In this document: positions 1 to 7,030 of the stretch, one piece after another | Position numbering within the stretch: the first letter of the stretch is position 1 | Layout: the number at the start of each line of letters is the position of its first letter | Source of the DNA: an uncultured Bacteroides sp. | GTDB lineage: Bacteria > Bacteroidota > Bacteroidia > Bacteroidales > Bacteroidaceae | NCBI GenBank assembly: GCA_902388495.1 | Contig: CABMPP010000044.1 | Span: 1 to 21,682 of the forward strand | Length of the DNA stretch: 21,682 nt | Reading direction: 5' to 3' | Notes under the pieces: model-generated | What the model was told of the DNA's origin: nothing | Databases searched by the model: none | The model's input: the letters and a program-made list of their open reading frames with translations, nothing else | Made by a program: the position numbers and the translations under genes

Positions 1-166
1 CGCCCTGAAAGGGCATAAGATTGTATAACGGGCTTTTGCCCTTTCAGGGCGCAGAGATAGAGGTGCATTATTACCCAGGGCGTTGCCCTGGGCTGATAGC
101 TGGAAGCCTTTCAGGCTTTGCTACGCAAGTAATCCGAATGGAAACCTTGCCGGGGCGCTACGCCCC
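1..166. repeat. Cluster of REP-like short hairpins
   Basis: This stretch is a run of small GC-rich palindromes. A perfect 15-bp inverted repeat pairs 1-15 with 37-51, and each arm is itself a mini-hairpin (gccct-gaa-agggc). Then come cccagggc-gtt-gccctggg (74-92), aagcct-ttc-aggctt (104-118) and ggggcg-cta-cgcccc (152-166), all with 3-nt loops. Such clusters are common between Bacteroidetes genes and resemble the REP elements mobilised by RAYT transposases; that link is inference, as no transposase is visible. The cluster lies just past the stop of the kelch gene, so it may also protect the 3' end or terminate transcription. It may continue left of the window. Confidence 0.75.
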
Positions 167-179
167 TAAATTATCTTTT

Positions 180-1229
180 TCATACATCCTCCTGCTCGTA
201 AGGCAACAGTTCATAAACATCATCGAAGTAACTGGTACCCGAAGCTCCCGTCAGCACAAAGCCGCGCGTGCCGGTGGAGAAGGAGACGGCATTGCTGCGC
301 GACGAACCTCCCGTAGCATTGTGCACTTCCGTCAGAGGGGTGTAGTCGTCATCGGAATCGCCGGACCACAGGTCTTTGACGGGATCGTAAACCCAATAGT
401 CGCTGGTCACCCCGCTACGGGTACCGGTAGCGATGTAGCCTTTGCCATCGATGACGAAAGAGACGGTGGCATAGCGTGCAATAGCATAATCGTCGTCATA
501 ATCCTCGTCGGCATTGTTGTCGGCGATGTCGCGAAGCTGTGTCCAGGTGGTGCCGTCGAATTTCCATAAGTCGTCCACGGCAACGCTGTTGTTCTGCCCG
601 CAGCAGATGTAGGCTACGTCGTTGATGACGAAAGCCGTACCATAGCGGCGCTTGTAGCCTCCGAAGCCGTTCACTATTTCCCACTGCTGCCCGGCAGCGG
701 CGTTGGGGTTGAAGCGGTAGAAGTCCTTCAGATAGTTGTCGTTGTAGCCGGCGCCTACATATCCGTATCCGCCTACGGAGAAGGCCAGTGCCCCGTCTCG
801 CATGCCGCCGCCGAAGTCGTCTTTCTGCGTCCAGGTGTCGGTATCGGGGTCGTACTCCCAGGTATCGGTCAGGTACTTGGGCTCTTCCTTGATGGCGCCG
901 GTGGTGATGTAGCCTTTGCCGTTCAGGGCAAAGGAGGCGGCACTGTGGCGGCCCTGAGCAGCATCGGGCATGTCGGCGCATTGGGTCCAGTAGTCGCCGT
1001 CGATGTTGTACATCCAGAGGTCTTTCAGGTAGGACTTGTTGGAGCCGCGAAAGCCACAACATAGATAGCCTTTATTGCCGATGGTGAAACTGCTGGCACT
1101 CGAGCGCGCCACACCGTCGAAGTCCGAACGCCTCATCCATACACCTTGCGTGTATTCATCACCTTCCGTACAGCTGCCGAAGAGGCATGCAATTGCCGGG
1201 AGCATCATTCCTAATAATAGTCGATTCAT
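180..1229 (-). CDS. Kelch-repeat lipoprotein (galactose oxidase-like beta-propeller)
   Basis: The 349-aa product starts with a lipoprotein signal peptide: a short basic start, a hydrophobic core, and lipobox FGSC with Cys20 as the lipidated residue. The rest is made of about six kelch-type blades of ~50 residues. These show the recurring pattern of a GKGY or GYGYV strand with a small/Gly doublet, then a D-x-W/Y/F-x-Y/F-[D/N]-P element, and W-T/W-E at the blade end (examples: DTWEYDPDTDTWTQ, DLWKFDGTTWTQ, DYWVYDPVKDLW). It is therefore probably a surface or periplasm-facing beta-propeller that binds protein or glycan. No copper-oxidase active site was recognised, so enzymatic activity is not claimed. 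It is divergent from the DUF4270/outer-membrane-protein pair, which suggests a shared envelope function. The start is supported by the promoter 40-70 nt upstream. Confidence 0.85.
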   Translation of the reverse strand: MNRLLLGMMLPAIACLFGSCTEGDEYTQGVWMRRSDFDGVARSSASSFTIGNKGYLCCGFRGSNKSYLKDLWMYNIDGDYWTQCADMPDAAQGRHSAASFALNGKGYITTGAIKEEPKYLTDTWEYDPDTDTWTQKDDFGGGMRDGALAFSVGGYGYVGAGYNDNYLKDFYRFNPNAAAGQQWEIVNGFGGYKRRYGTAFVINDVAYICCGQNNSVAVDDLWKFDGTTWTQLRDIADNNADEDYDDDYAIARYATVSFVIDGKGYIATGTRSGVTSDYWVYDPVKDLWSGDSDDDYTPLTEVHNATGGSSRSNAVSFSTGTRGFVLTGASGTSYFDDVYELLPYEQEDV

Positions 1230-1254
1230 AGTTTCTACGAAATTGTTTTAATTA

Positions 1255-1303
1255 CCATAATTATGGCTGCGAAGATAGGAGGAGCAAAACGCATCTGCAA
1301 AAA
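1255..1303 (-). promoter_or_regulatory. Promoter of the kelch lipoprotein gene with palindrome near +1
   Basis: Read on the minus strand, a -33 element TTTTTG (1303-1298) is followed after 20 nt by TATCTTCG (1277-1270), one base from the Bacteroides -7 consensus TAnnTTTG. A perfect 12-bp palindrome, CCATAATTATGG (1255-1266), covers the predicted transcription start, which is an operator-like position. The role of the palindrome is inference. Confidence 0.6.
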
Positions 1304-1431
1304 GAACCGACAAACGGGGCGAAATTCCCGTTAAACGCCTTTACCGATAAAAACCGCCCGCTGGACGATTTTAGTAGGAAGACAGGAAAGTTTCATTTTC
1401 CTTTGCGGACAAATAACAACAGTACCAATCA

Positions 1432-2748
1432 ATGAAGAAATTATTCTATAGCCTGATTACAATCACCCTCGCCCTCTGCTCCTGCCAGGACGAGGACTCC
1501 GGACTGGGACGGAGCCTGACGAGCAGTTCCTTCTACAACGCCTACGCCGATACCTGCACAGTAGACATCAGCACCATCCTCCTCGACTCCATAGAGACCC
1601 GAGGCGACAGCATCTGCCAACTGGGTCACTACAAGGACGATTCTTGGGGCGACGTCTCCGCCACCTACTACACCGAATACTCCGTCAACAGCTTCACCCC
1701 CAACGAGAACTACAGCTACACCCTCGACTCCCTCGTCCTGAAAATGGCCCACTCCGGCCACTTCTGGGGCGATACCCTGACGCAGCAACGCATCTCCGTC
1801 TACCGCCTGAAGCAGCCCATCGACCTGACCGACGACCAGGGACTGTACAACCATACCGTCCTCCCCACCGAAACCACCCCTCTCTTCAGCTTCACCTTCA
1901 CCCCCCGCCCCGGAGAGAAGAAAGTGCTCGAAATCCGCCTGCCCGACGGACTGGGCCAACAACTGCTGGACGACCTCATAGCCCAAGAGGACTACCTCGA
2001 CAACCAGGATAAATTCAGGCAACACTTCCCCGGCCTCGCCTTCGTGGCCGAAAGCAGCGGACAGTGCATCACCGGCTTCATGGCCAACGACTCCTCCATG
2101 TGCATCACCCTGCACTATCAGGAAATCTCCACCCAGCGCACCGAGAAGAAGCTTGCCTTCAGCATCGACACCGACCATGCCTACACCGGCATCCGCCACG
2201 ACCGCACCGGCACTCCCCTCGCCCCCTTGCAGAGCGGCATCGAGAACCTCATCCACTCCACCGACCTGGGCAGGCGCGCCTACATGCAAGGCCTCACCGG
2301 ACTCTACAACCAAATAGAATTCCCCTACCTGAACAACCTGCAAGATGCCGGCGAAATCGTCTCCATAGAAAGCGCCACTCTCTACCTCTATCCCCTGGCG
2401 GACAGCTACAACCGCCTGAACCAACTGCCCAAGGATATCCGCCTCTACATCACCGACGAGAACAACGTGCTCGAGGACTACGTCTACGGCACCGACGGCG
2501 TCACCGTGCAGACCGGCAATCTCACCGTAGACGAGCTCTTCGGCCGCGATACCTACTACTCCTTCGATCTCACCAAGTTCATCCGCAACAACTTCGGCAC
2601 ATGGGGCATCCGCCGGCAGAAGCTGCTGCTGAGCCTGACGGACGACGAAACCGTAAAAACCTTCAACCAGGTAATCTTCAGCAACGATCCCGACCAGGAA
2701 CGCCAATGCAGATTAAATGTAAGACTTAAAATATACAACGAGAAATGA
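1432..2748 (+). CDS. DUF4270 domain lipoprotein
   Basis: The 438-aa product has a lipoprotein signal peptide: MKK, a hydrophobic stretch, then LCSC with Cys18 the likely lipidated residue, followed by an acidic QDEDSG segment. The body matches what I recall of DUF4270 (PF14092), large secreted Bacteroidota lipoproteins. Family-like features are the early 'DTCTVDISTILLDSI' segment, the 'LGHYKDDSWG' segment that follows it, beta-rich stretches such as 'SATLYLYPLADSYNRL', and a C-terminal 'FSNDPDQERQCRLNVRLKIYN' strand region. The molecular function of the family is unknown to me. The stop codon overlaps the start of the outer-membrane protein gene (ATGA, 4 bp), so the two are probably translationally coupled. 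Codon choice is strongly C-ending, giving long antisense open frames that are not genes. Confidence 0.82.
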   Translation: MKKLFYSLITITLALCSCQDEDSGLGRSLTSSSFYNAYADTCTVDISTILLDSIETRGDSICQLGHYKDDSWGDVSATYYTEYSVNSFTPNENYSYTLDSLVLKMAHSGHFWGDTLTQQRISVYRLKQPIDLTDDQGLYNHTVLPTETTPLFSFTFTPRPGEKKVLEIRLPDGLGQQLLDDLIAQEDYLDNQDKFRQHFPGLAFVAESSGQCITGFMANDSSMCITLHYQEISTQRTEKKLAFSIDTDHAYTGIRHDRTGTPLAPLQSGIENLIHSTDLGRRAYMQGLTGLYNQIEFPYLNNLQDAGEIVSIESATLYLYPLADSYNRLNQLPKDIRLYITDENNVLEDYVYGTDGVTVQTGNLTVDELFGRDTYYSFDLTKFIRNNFGTWGIRRQKLLLSLTDDETVKTFNQVIFSNDPDQERQCRLNVRLKIYNEK

Positions 2749-3956
2749 AACGTCCCTACCCCACCCTCTGGCTACTGTGCAGTCTTTGCACGGCAAGCCT
2801 CCCCCTCATAGCCCAAAACACCACCAACCTGCCCACCTCCATGTACGGAGTAGGCGAACTCAGCGCCGGCGAAGGCGGCCGCTACGCCGGCATGGGCAAC
2901 ATCGGCATCGCCCTCAACCGCATCGGATTCCAGAACACCCTGAACCCCGCCGCCATCACCCGCATGGATACCACCTGCTTCACCTTCGATGTAGGCGCAT
3001 CGGCCTCCCATGCCCGCTACTCCTTCCTGAGCGACCACAGCTCCAACACGACGGGCAATCCCAACCGCATCAGCATGGGCTTCCGCGTTCTGCCCCGCTG
3101 GTACGCCATTGTGGGCGCGGCGCCTTACAGCAGCGTGGGCTACGTCATCCAAACCCAAGAAGAGATAGAAGGCATGCCCGGCAACTATGCCTACTCTCTG
3201 TTCGAAGGTACGGGCGGATTGTACCGTTGCTACCTCACCAATGCCTTTGCACTGACGCAGCAGTTGTCCGTAGGCGTGAACCTGGGCATGATAATGGGAA
3301 CCGTGACGCAGAGCGAAAAGCAGGAAAGCGCCCTCGTAGAGTATGAGTCCTCCAAACGTGCCTTCTATGCCGACTTCGGGATACATTACGAGTTCAATCC
3401 TGCCGGACGGCGGAAGTGGGCGGCAGGAGTGGTATTTGCGCCTTCTTTCCAAATAAAACACGATAACAAGCTGACCTACAGCAATTCCTCTACCCCCGAG
3501 AATGTGGACAAGAGTTATCACAACCGCACGCAATATCTGCCCATGCACCTCGGCACCGGCCTCTCCATGACCACGGAGCGCTGGACGCTGACGGCCGATT
3601 ACAACTACCTGGACTGGAGCCGCAACTCTTCTTCTTATACTTCCATGAAGTACGAGAATCAGCATAAAGTGAATGTAGGAGGGATTTACGTCACCAACCC
3701 GCGCCTACCGCGCTCTACGGAGCTGATGGGAGGAGTGGGGTTCAGTAATTCTTATATCAATCTGAAAGGTGGGAAGATGCAGTATCTGGAAGTAAGCGGC
3801 GGCGCCAGTTTCCCAATCCGGTATTCGTACCTGTCGCTGGGTGCCACCTGGCGGAAGCAGATAAACTCGCGCAAGAATCTGATGCAGGAAAGCCGGTTCA
3901 GCTTGAATCTGAATCTGACGTTCGGAGAGAGATTGTCGAAGGCGAAGCTGAAATAA
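2745..3956 (+). CDS. Outer-membrane beta-barrel protein (FadL/OmpP1-like)
   Basis: The 403-aa product has a cleavable signal peptide ending near LPLIAQN. It opens with an N-terminal segment (STYGVGEL-like 'SMYGVGELSAGEGGRYAGMGNIGIAL...NPAAI') typical of FadL/OmpP1-type porins of Bacteroidota. Many amphipathic beta strands with aromatic girdles follow (for example WTLTADYNYLDW, HKVNVGGIYV, YLSLGATWR), and the last strand region is RFSLNLNLTF. It is probably a roughly 14-strand barrel in the outer membrane, with substrate unknown. The start overlaps the DUF4270 stop by 4 bp, so the lipoprotein and the barrel may form one complex. The first ~450 bases use C-ending codons far more than the rest of the gene. 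A barrel anchored to a surface lipoprotein system is an alternative to a hydrophobic-compound transporter. Confidence 0.75.
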   Translation: MKRPYPTLWLLCSLCTASLPLIAQNTTNLPTSMYGVGELSAGEGGRYAGMGNIGIALNRIGFQNTLNPAAITRMDTTCFTFDVGASASHARYSFLSDHSSNTTGNPNRISMGFRVLPRWYAIVGAAPYSSVGYVIQTQEEIEGMPGNYAYSLFEGTGGLYRCYLTNAFALTQQLSVGVNLGMIMGTVTQSEKQESALVEYESSKRAFYADFGIHYEFNPAGRRKWAAGVVFAPSFQIKHDNKLTYSNSSTPENVDKSYHNRTQYLPMHLGTGLSMTTERWTLTADYNYLDWSRNSSSYTSMKYENQHKVNVGGIYVTNPRLPRSTELMGGVGFSNSYINLKGGKMQYLEVSGGASFPIRYSYLSLGATWRKQINSRKNLMQESRFSLNLNLTFGERLSKAKLK

Positions 3957-3964
3957 AGACACCG

Positions 3965-4078
3965 CTCATTCCCAATACGAATGAAGCATATTCCCAATAC
4001 GATGGAACGGTACTCCCAATACAATGGAACCGGGCTCCCAATACAATGGAACCGATGTCCCACTATGATGGGAATGAG
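3965..4078. repeat. Five 22-bp tandem repeats inside a 10-bp inverted repeat
   Basis: Units start at 3968, 3990, 4012, 4034 and 4056, each exactly 22 bp, with a core of tcccaatacRatggaacc; the middle units are most alike and the outer ones diverged. The ends form a perfect 10-bp inverted repeat, ctcattccca (3965-3974) and tgggaatgag (4069-4078). The array fills the gap between two convergent genes. It has no spacers, so it is not a CRISPR. It may be a transcription-stop or protein-binding array; the function is unknown. Confidence 0.85.
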
Positions 4079-4109
4079 TGGGACATAAACCTTTCAGTCA
4101 GTCAGCAAC

Positions 4110-4856
4110 TTACAGCACCGACAATCTCGCTACATATCCCTTCACCCGTTCCCTGTACGCATCCCCGATAGGTACATCTTTCTGTTCGACCATTACCGAG
4201 CCACGCCCTATCGCACTGATACAGTCCAGGCGGACAATGAAAGAACGGTGTATGCGTATAAATGCATCGGCAGGAAGTTTCTCTTCCATATACTTCATGC
4301 TGCACAGGCTCAGGATGGGTTTGGAAGCTCCCTTGCAATAGATCTTGACGTAATCGCCCAACCCTTCTATATAGTTGATCTGCTCCAAGTCCAACCGCAT
4401 GATGCGGCTGTCTGATCTTATATAAATCACTTTAGGTGATTCTTCCCGGTTCTTAGGGGGATTCTGTCCGGCAGCGCTGCCCTCTTGCAAAGAGAACCAG
4501 CGGGCAGCCTTGCTCACCGACTGAAAAAATATGGAGAAATTGATCTCGCCCGATAAGTAGTCCAAAGCATCGAGGCGGAAGCACTCCGCAGCATGGCGAT
4601 CGGTATCTGTAATGAAAATGACGCGGGTAGACGAGGACAATAGCCTGCAGAAATCCATCCCGTTAATTCCGCCCTCTTCCACCGGATAGATACCGACAAA
4701 GTAAACCTCTACTTTCGTCTCATAGTAGTCTTTCAGTGCCTCAAGGGGATCTCCGTATTTTCCGCATAGTGAAAGAAAGGGTATCTTACCGATATATTCC
4801 TCTAACTGCTCGGCAACCTTCGGGTCTGCATGCAAAATGGCGCAATTCAAATTCAT
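4110..4856 (-). CDS. LytTR-family response regulator with degenerate receiver domain
   Basis: The 248-aa product has a receiver-like domain (about residues 4-120), a polar linker (about 125-141) and a LytTR DNA-binding domain (about 143-243). The LytTR domain shows hallmark segments: 'YIRSDSRIMRLDLEQINYIE', 'GDYVKIYC', 'FIRIHRSFIV' and 'VPIGDAYRERV'. In the receiver, the acidic pocket keeps only Asp11. The phospho-acceptor position (normally FLDI before the PGMNG loop) reads FVGI, with Gly55. The conserved Lys of 'LLKP' is replaced in 'LSGEI'. Thr83 remains. Phosphorylation therefore looks impossible, and the protein may respond to another signal or act constitutively. No histidine kinase gene is nearby. 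It lies 78 nt after the PH-like gene on the same strand and may share its transcript. Confidence 0.88.
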   Translation of the reverse strand: MNLNCAILHADPKVAEQLEEYIGKIPFLSLCGKYGDPLEALKDYYETKVEVYFVGIYPVEEGGINGMDFCRLLSSSTRVIFITDTDRHAAECFRLDALDYLSGEINFSIFFQSVSKAARWFSLQEGSAAGQNPPKNREESPKVIYIRSDSRIMRLDLEQINYIEGLGDYVKIYCKGASKPILSLCSMKYMEEKLPADAFIRIHRSFIVRLDCISAIGRGSVMVEQKDVPIGDAYRERVKGYVARLSVL

Positions 4857-4934
4857 GATTGTTCTTTCTTTTTGGAGAATGGACGCACCCAGTCCGGAAA
4901 GGCTGCAAGGGGAAGAAAGAAAATTAAGTTTTCT

Positions 4935-5330
4935 TCATAGTAATGATTTATTTGTTAACAAGCGGATAAACTCCTCCTCCTTCACCGGAAGCAGCGCCTC
5001 GCACTTCCCTGTCCTGTACTTCACCAGCACGTAGCGCATCACGGCAAACTTACCGAACTGCATGGACGAAGCTCGCTCTACGGAAACAATATCTTTCAAC
5101 AAGATTTCCTTGCCGCGCGAGAAGCGGCCGAAGAACAAGACCAGCTTCCCGTCGGGCGTTATCGTATAAGTAGTATGAATCAGTTTTTCAATCATGATTA
5201 TCAGCCAAAGCATGGAGATAATTGCCACTACAATGCGCTTCTCCCACAAGCCATAGACAGCAAGGAAACCTATCAAAACCAAGAATAAATATTGCCCCAT
5301 GGCAATGCGGGCATGGAAAATACGGTTCAT
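4935..5330 (-). CDS. Small membrane protein with bacterial PH-like domain
   Basis: The ATG at 5330 gives a 131-aa protein. A longer frame exists upstream, but it would run across the nadB promoter region and into nadB. Residues about 10-50 form two hydrophobic membrane spans (YLFLVLIGFLAVYGL and VVAIISMLWLIIMIE). A soluble beta-rich part follows: 'TTYTITPDGKLVLFFGRF', 'ILLKDIVSVERASS', 'YVLVKYRTGKCEALLPVKEEEFIRLL'. This layout matches bacterial PH-like (YdbS/DUF304-type) membrane proteins, whose function is mostly unknown. It is divergent from nadB with a 108-nt gap and lies upstream of the LytTR gene on the same strand. A link with that regulator is possible but unproven. Confidence 0.72.
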   Translation of the reverse strand: MNRIFHARIAMGQYLFLVLIGFLAVYGLWEKRIVVAIISMLWLIIMIEKLIHTTYTITPDGKLVLFFGRFSRGKEILLKDIVSVERASSMQFGKFAVMRYVLVKYRTGKCEALLPVKEEEFIRLLTNKSLL

Positions 5331-5409
5331 AATGTCAGATTTTTGCGATAAAGGTAGGTATTTCCACGAATAAATGCGAACAAATGGCACAAGGAATGTA
5401 GTTATTTTG

Positions 5410-5417
5410 TAGTTTTG
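5410..5417 (+). promoter_or_regulatory. Candidate -7 element of the nadB promoter
   Basis: TAGTTTTG matches the Bacteroides -7 consensus TAnnTTTG and lies 21 nt before the nadB ATG, which would give a very short leader. A clear TTG at the expected -33 position was not found, so the call is weak. Confidence 0.4.
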
Positions 5418-5438
5418 CAATATCAAAAATACAAACCT

Positions 5439-7010
5439 ATGGTAAGAAAGTTCGATTTTCTCGTTATCGGCTCCGGAATTGCCGGTATGAGTTTTGCGCT
5501 GAAAGTAGCGCATAAAGGAACAGTAGCCCTCATCTGCAAGGCAGGTCTGGAAGAGTCAAACACCTATTTTGCGCAAGGGGGCATCGCCTCAGTCACCAAT
5601 CTGAAAGTAGACAATTTTGAAAAGCATATCGAAGACACCATGATTGCAGGCGACTGGATCAGCGACCGCGAAGCCGTAGAGAAAGTTGTACGCAACGCCC
5701 CCGAACAGATAGACGAGCTCATCAAGTGGGGAGTGAACTTCGACAAGAAAGAGAGTGGAGAATTCGACCTGCATAAGGAAGGCGGCCACTCCGAGTTCCG
5801 CATCCTGCACCACCAGGACAATACCGGTGCAGAGATACAAACCAGCCTGATTGAAGCTGTGAAGCAGCATCCCAATATCACTGTGTTTACCGATTTCTAT
5901 GCTGTGGAAATCATCACCCAGCACCACTTGGGCATCATCGTCACCCGCTACACGCCGGGCATCAAGTGCTACGGCGCCTACGTGCTGAACGAAGCCACCG
6001 GCGAAGTGGACACCTTCCTCTCCAAACTGACCATCATGGCCACGGGCGGCTGCGAAGCAGTCTACCGCAACACCACCAACCCGCTGGTTGCCACGGGCGA
6101 CGGCATTGCGATGGTATACCGTGCCAAAGGTGCCGTGAAGGACATGGAGTTCATCCAGTTCCACCCCACCGCCCTCTACCATCCGGGCGACCGTCCCTGC
6201 TTCCTCATCACCGAAGCGATGCGCGGCTACGGCGGCGTACTCCGCACGATGGACGGCAAAGAGTTCATGCAGAAGTACGACCCGCGCCTCTCACTGGCCC
6301 CGCGCGACATCGTGGCACGTGCCATCGACAACGAAATGAAGCTGCGCGGCGACGAACACGTCTACCTGGACGTCACCCACAAAGACCCGGAGGAAACCAA
6401 ACGCCACTTCCCCAACATCTATAAGAAATGCCTCTCGATAGGCATCGACATCACGAAAGACTACATCCCCGTAGCCCCTGCCGCTCACTACCTCTGCGGC
6501 GGTATCAAGGTGGATCTGGACGGACAGAGCAGCATCCGCCGCCTGTATGCCATCGGCGAGTGCTCGTGCACCGGACTGCATGGCGGAAACCGTCTGGCCT
6601 CTAACTCACTGATTGAAGCCGTGGTCTATGCCGATGCAGCCGCCAAGCATGCACTGAGCGTATTCGAGCGTTACGAATTCAACGAGGACATTCCCGAATG
6701 GAACGACGAAGGAACCATCTCCAACGAAGAACGCGTACTGATAACGCAGAGTATGAAGGAAGTAAACCAGATTATGGAAGCCTACGTCGGCATCGTCCGC
6801 AGCAACACCCGCCTGACGCGTGCCTGGAACCGTCTGGACATTATCTACGAGGAGACGGAGAAACTCTTCAAGAGCAGCAAGGCTACCCGCGAACTTTGCG
6901 AACTGCGCAACATGATTAATGTGGGTTACCTGATTACCCGCCAGGCCATGGAACGCAAGGAAAGCCGCGGACTGCACTACACACTGGATTATCCGCACGC
7001 CAAGAAGTAA
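5439..7010 (+). CDS. nadB: L-aspartate oxidase NadB
   Basis: This is the FAD enzyme that oxidises L-aspartate to iminoaspartate, the first step of de novo NAD synthesis; NadA then condenses the product with dihydroxyacetone phosphate. The 523-aa length suits the family. Visible motifs are the dinucleotide fold GSGIAG (11-16), TYFAQGGIA (42-50) and EGGHSEFRILHHQDNTGAEI with the active-site Glu114. Also present are FHPTALY with His242, APRDIVARAI with Arg289, AHYLCGGIKVD with His350, and the FAD-binding GECSCTGLHGGNRLASNSL. The start MVRKFDFLV was chosen because it sits just before the FAD fold and after the promoter-like element; an in-frame ATG at 5415 adds only 8 residues. No nadA or nadC is in the window. 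The next gene begins 20 nt downstream, which suggests cotranscription with the transglutaminase-like genes. Confidence 0.95.
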   Translation: MVRKFDFLVIGSGIAGMSFALKVAHKGTVALICKAGLEESNTYFAQGGIASVTNLKVDNFEKHIEDTMIAGDWISDREAVEKVVRNAPEQIDELIKWGVNFDKKESGEFDLHKEGGHSEFRILHHQDNTGAEIQTSLIEAVKQHPNITVFTDFYAVEIITQHHLGIIVTRYTPGIKCYGAYVLNEATGEVDTFLSKLTIMATGGCEAVYRNTTNPLVATGDGIAMVYRAKGAVKDMEFIQFHPTALYHPGDRPCFLITEAMRGYGGVLRTMDGKEFMQKYDPRLSLAPRDIVARAIDNEMKLRGDEHVYLDVTHKDPEETKRHFPNIYKKCLSIGIDITKDYIPVAPAAHYLCGGIKVDLDGQSSIRRLYAIGECSCTGLHGGNRLASNSLIEAVVYADAAAKHALSVFERYEFNEDIPEWNDEGTISNEERVLITQSMKEVNQIMEAYVGIVRSNTRLTRAWNRLDIIYEETEKLFKSSKATRELCELRNMINVGYLITRQAMERKESRGLHYTLDYPHAKK

Positions 7011-7030
7011 CACAAAAATAACCCGGAAGC

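Noticed and set aside
21..569. Plus-strand frame of 182 codons over the hairpin cluster and kelch gene
   Set aside because: It runs through non-coding palindromes and antisense to kelch repeats; the translation has no family features.
1441..2706. 421-codon open frame on the minus strand
   Set aside because: It is a shadow of the DUF4270 gene, with a repetitive Gly/Val/Glu-rich translation and no start signal.
3965..4078. Possible CRISPR array
   Set aside because: The 22-bp units are directly adjacent with no spacers, and no cas genes are in the window.
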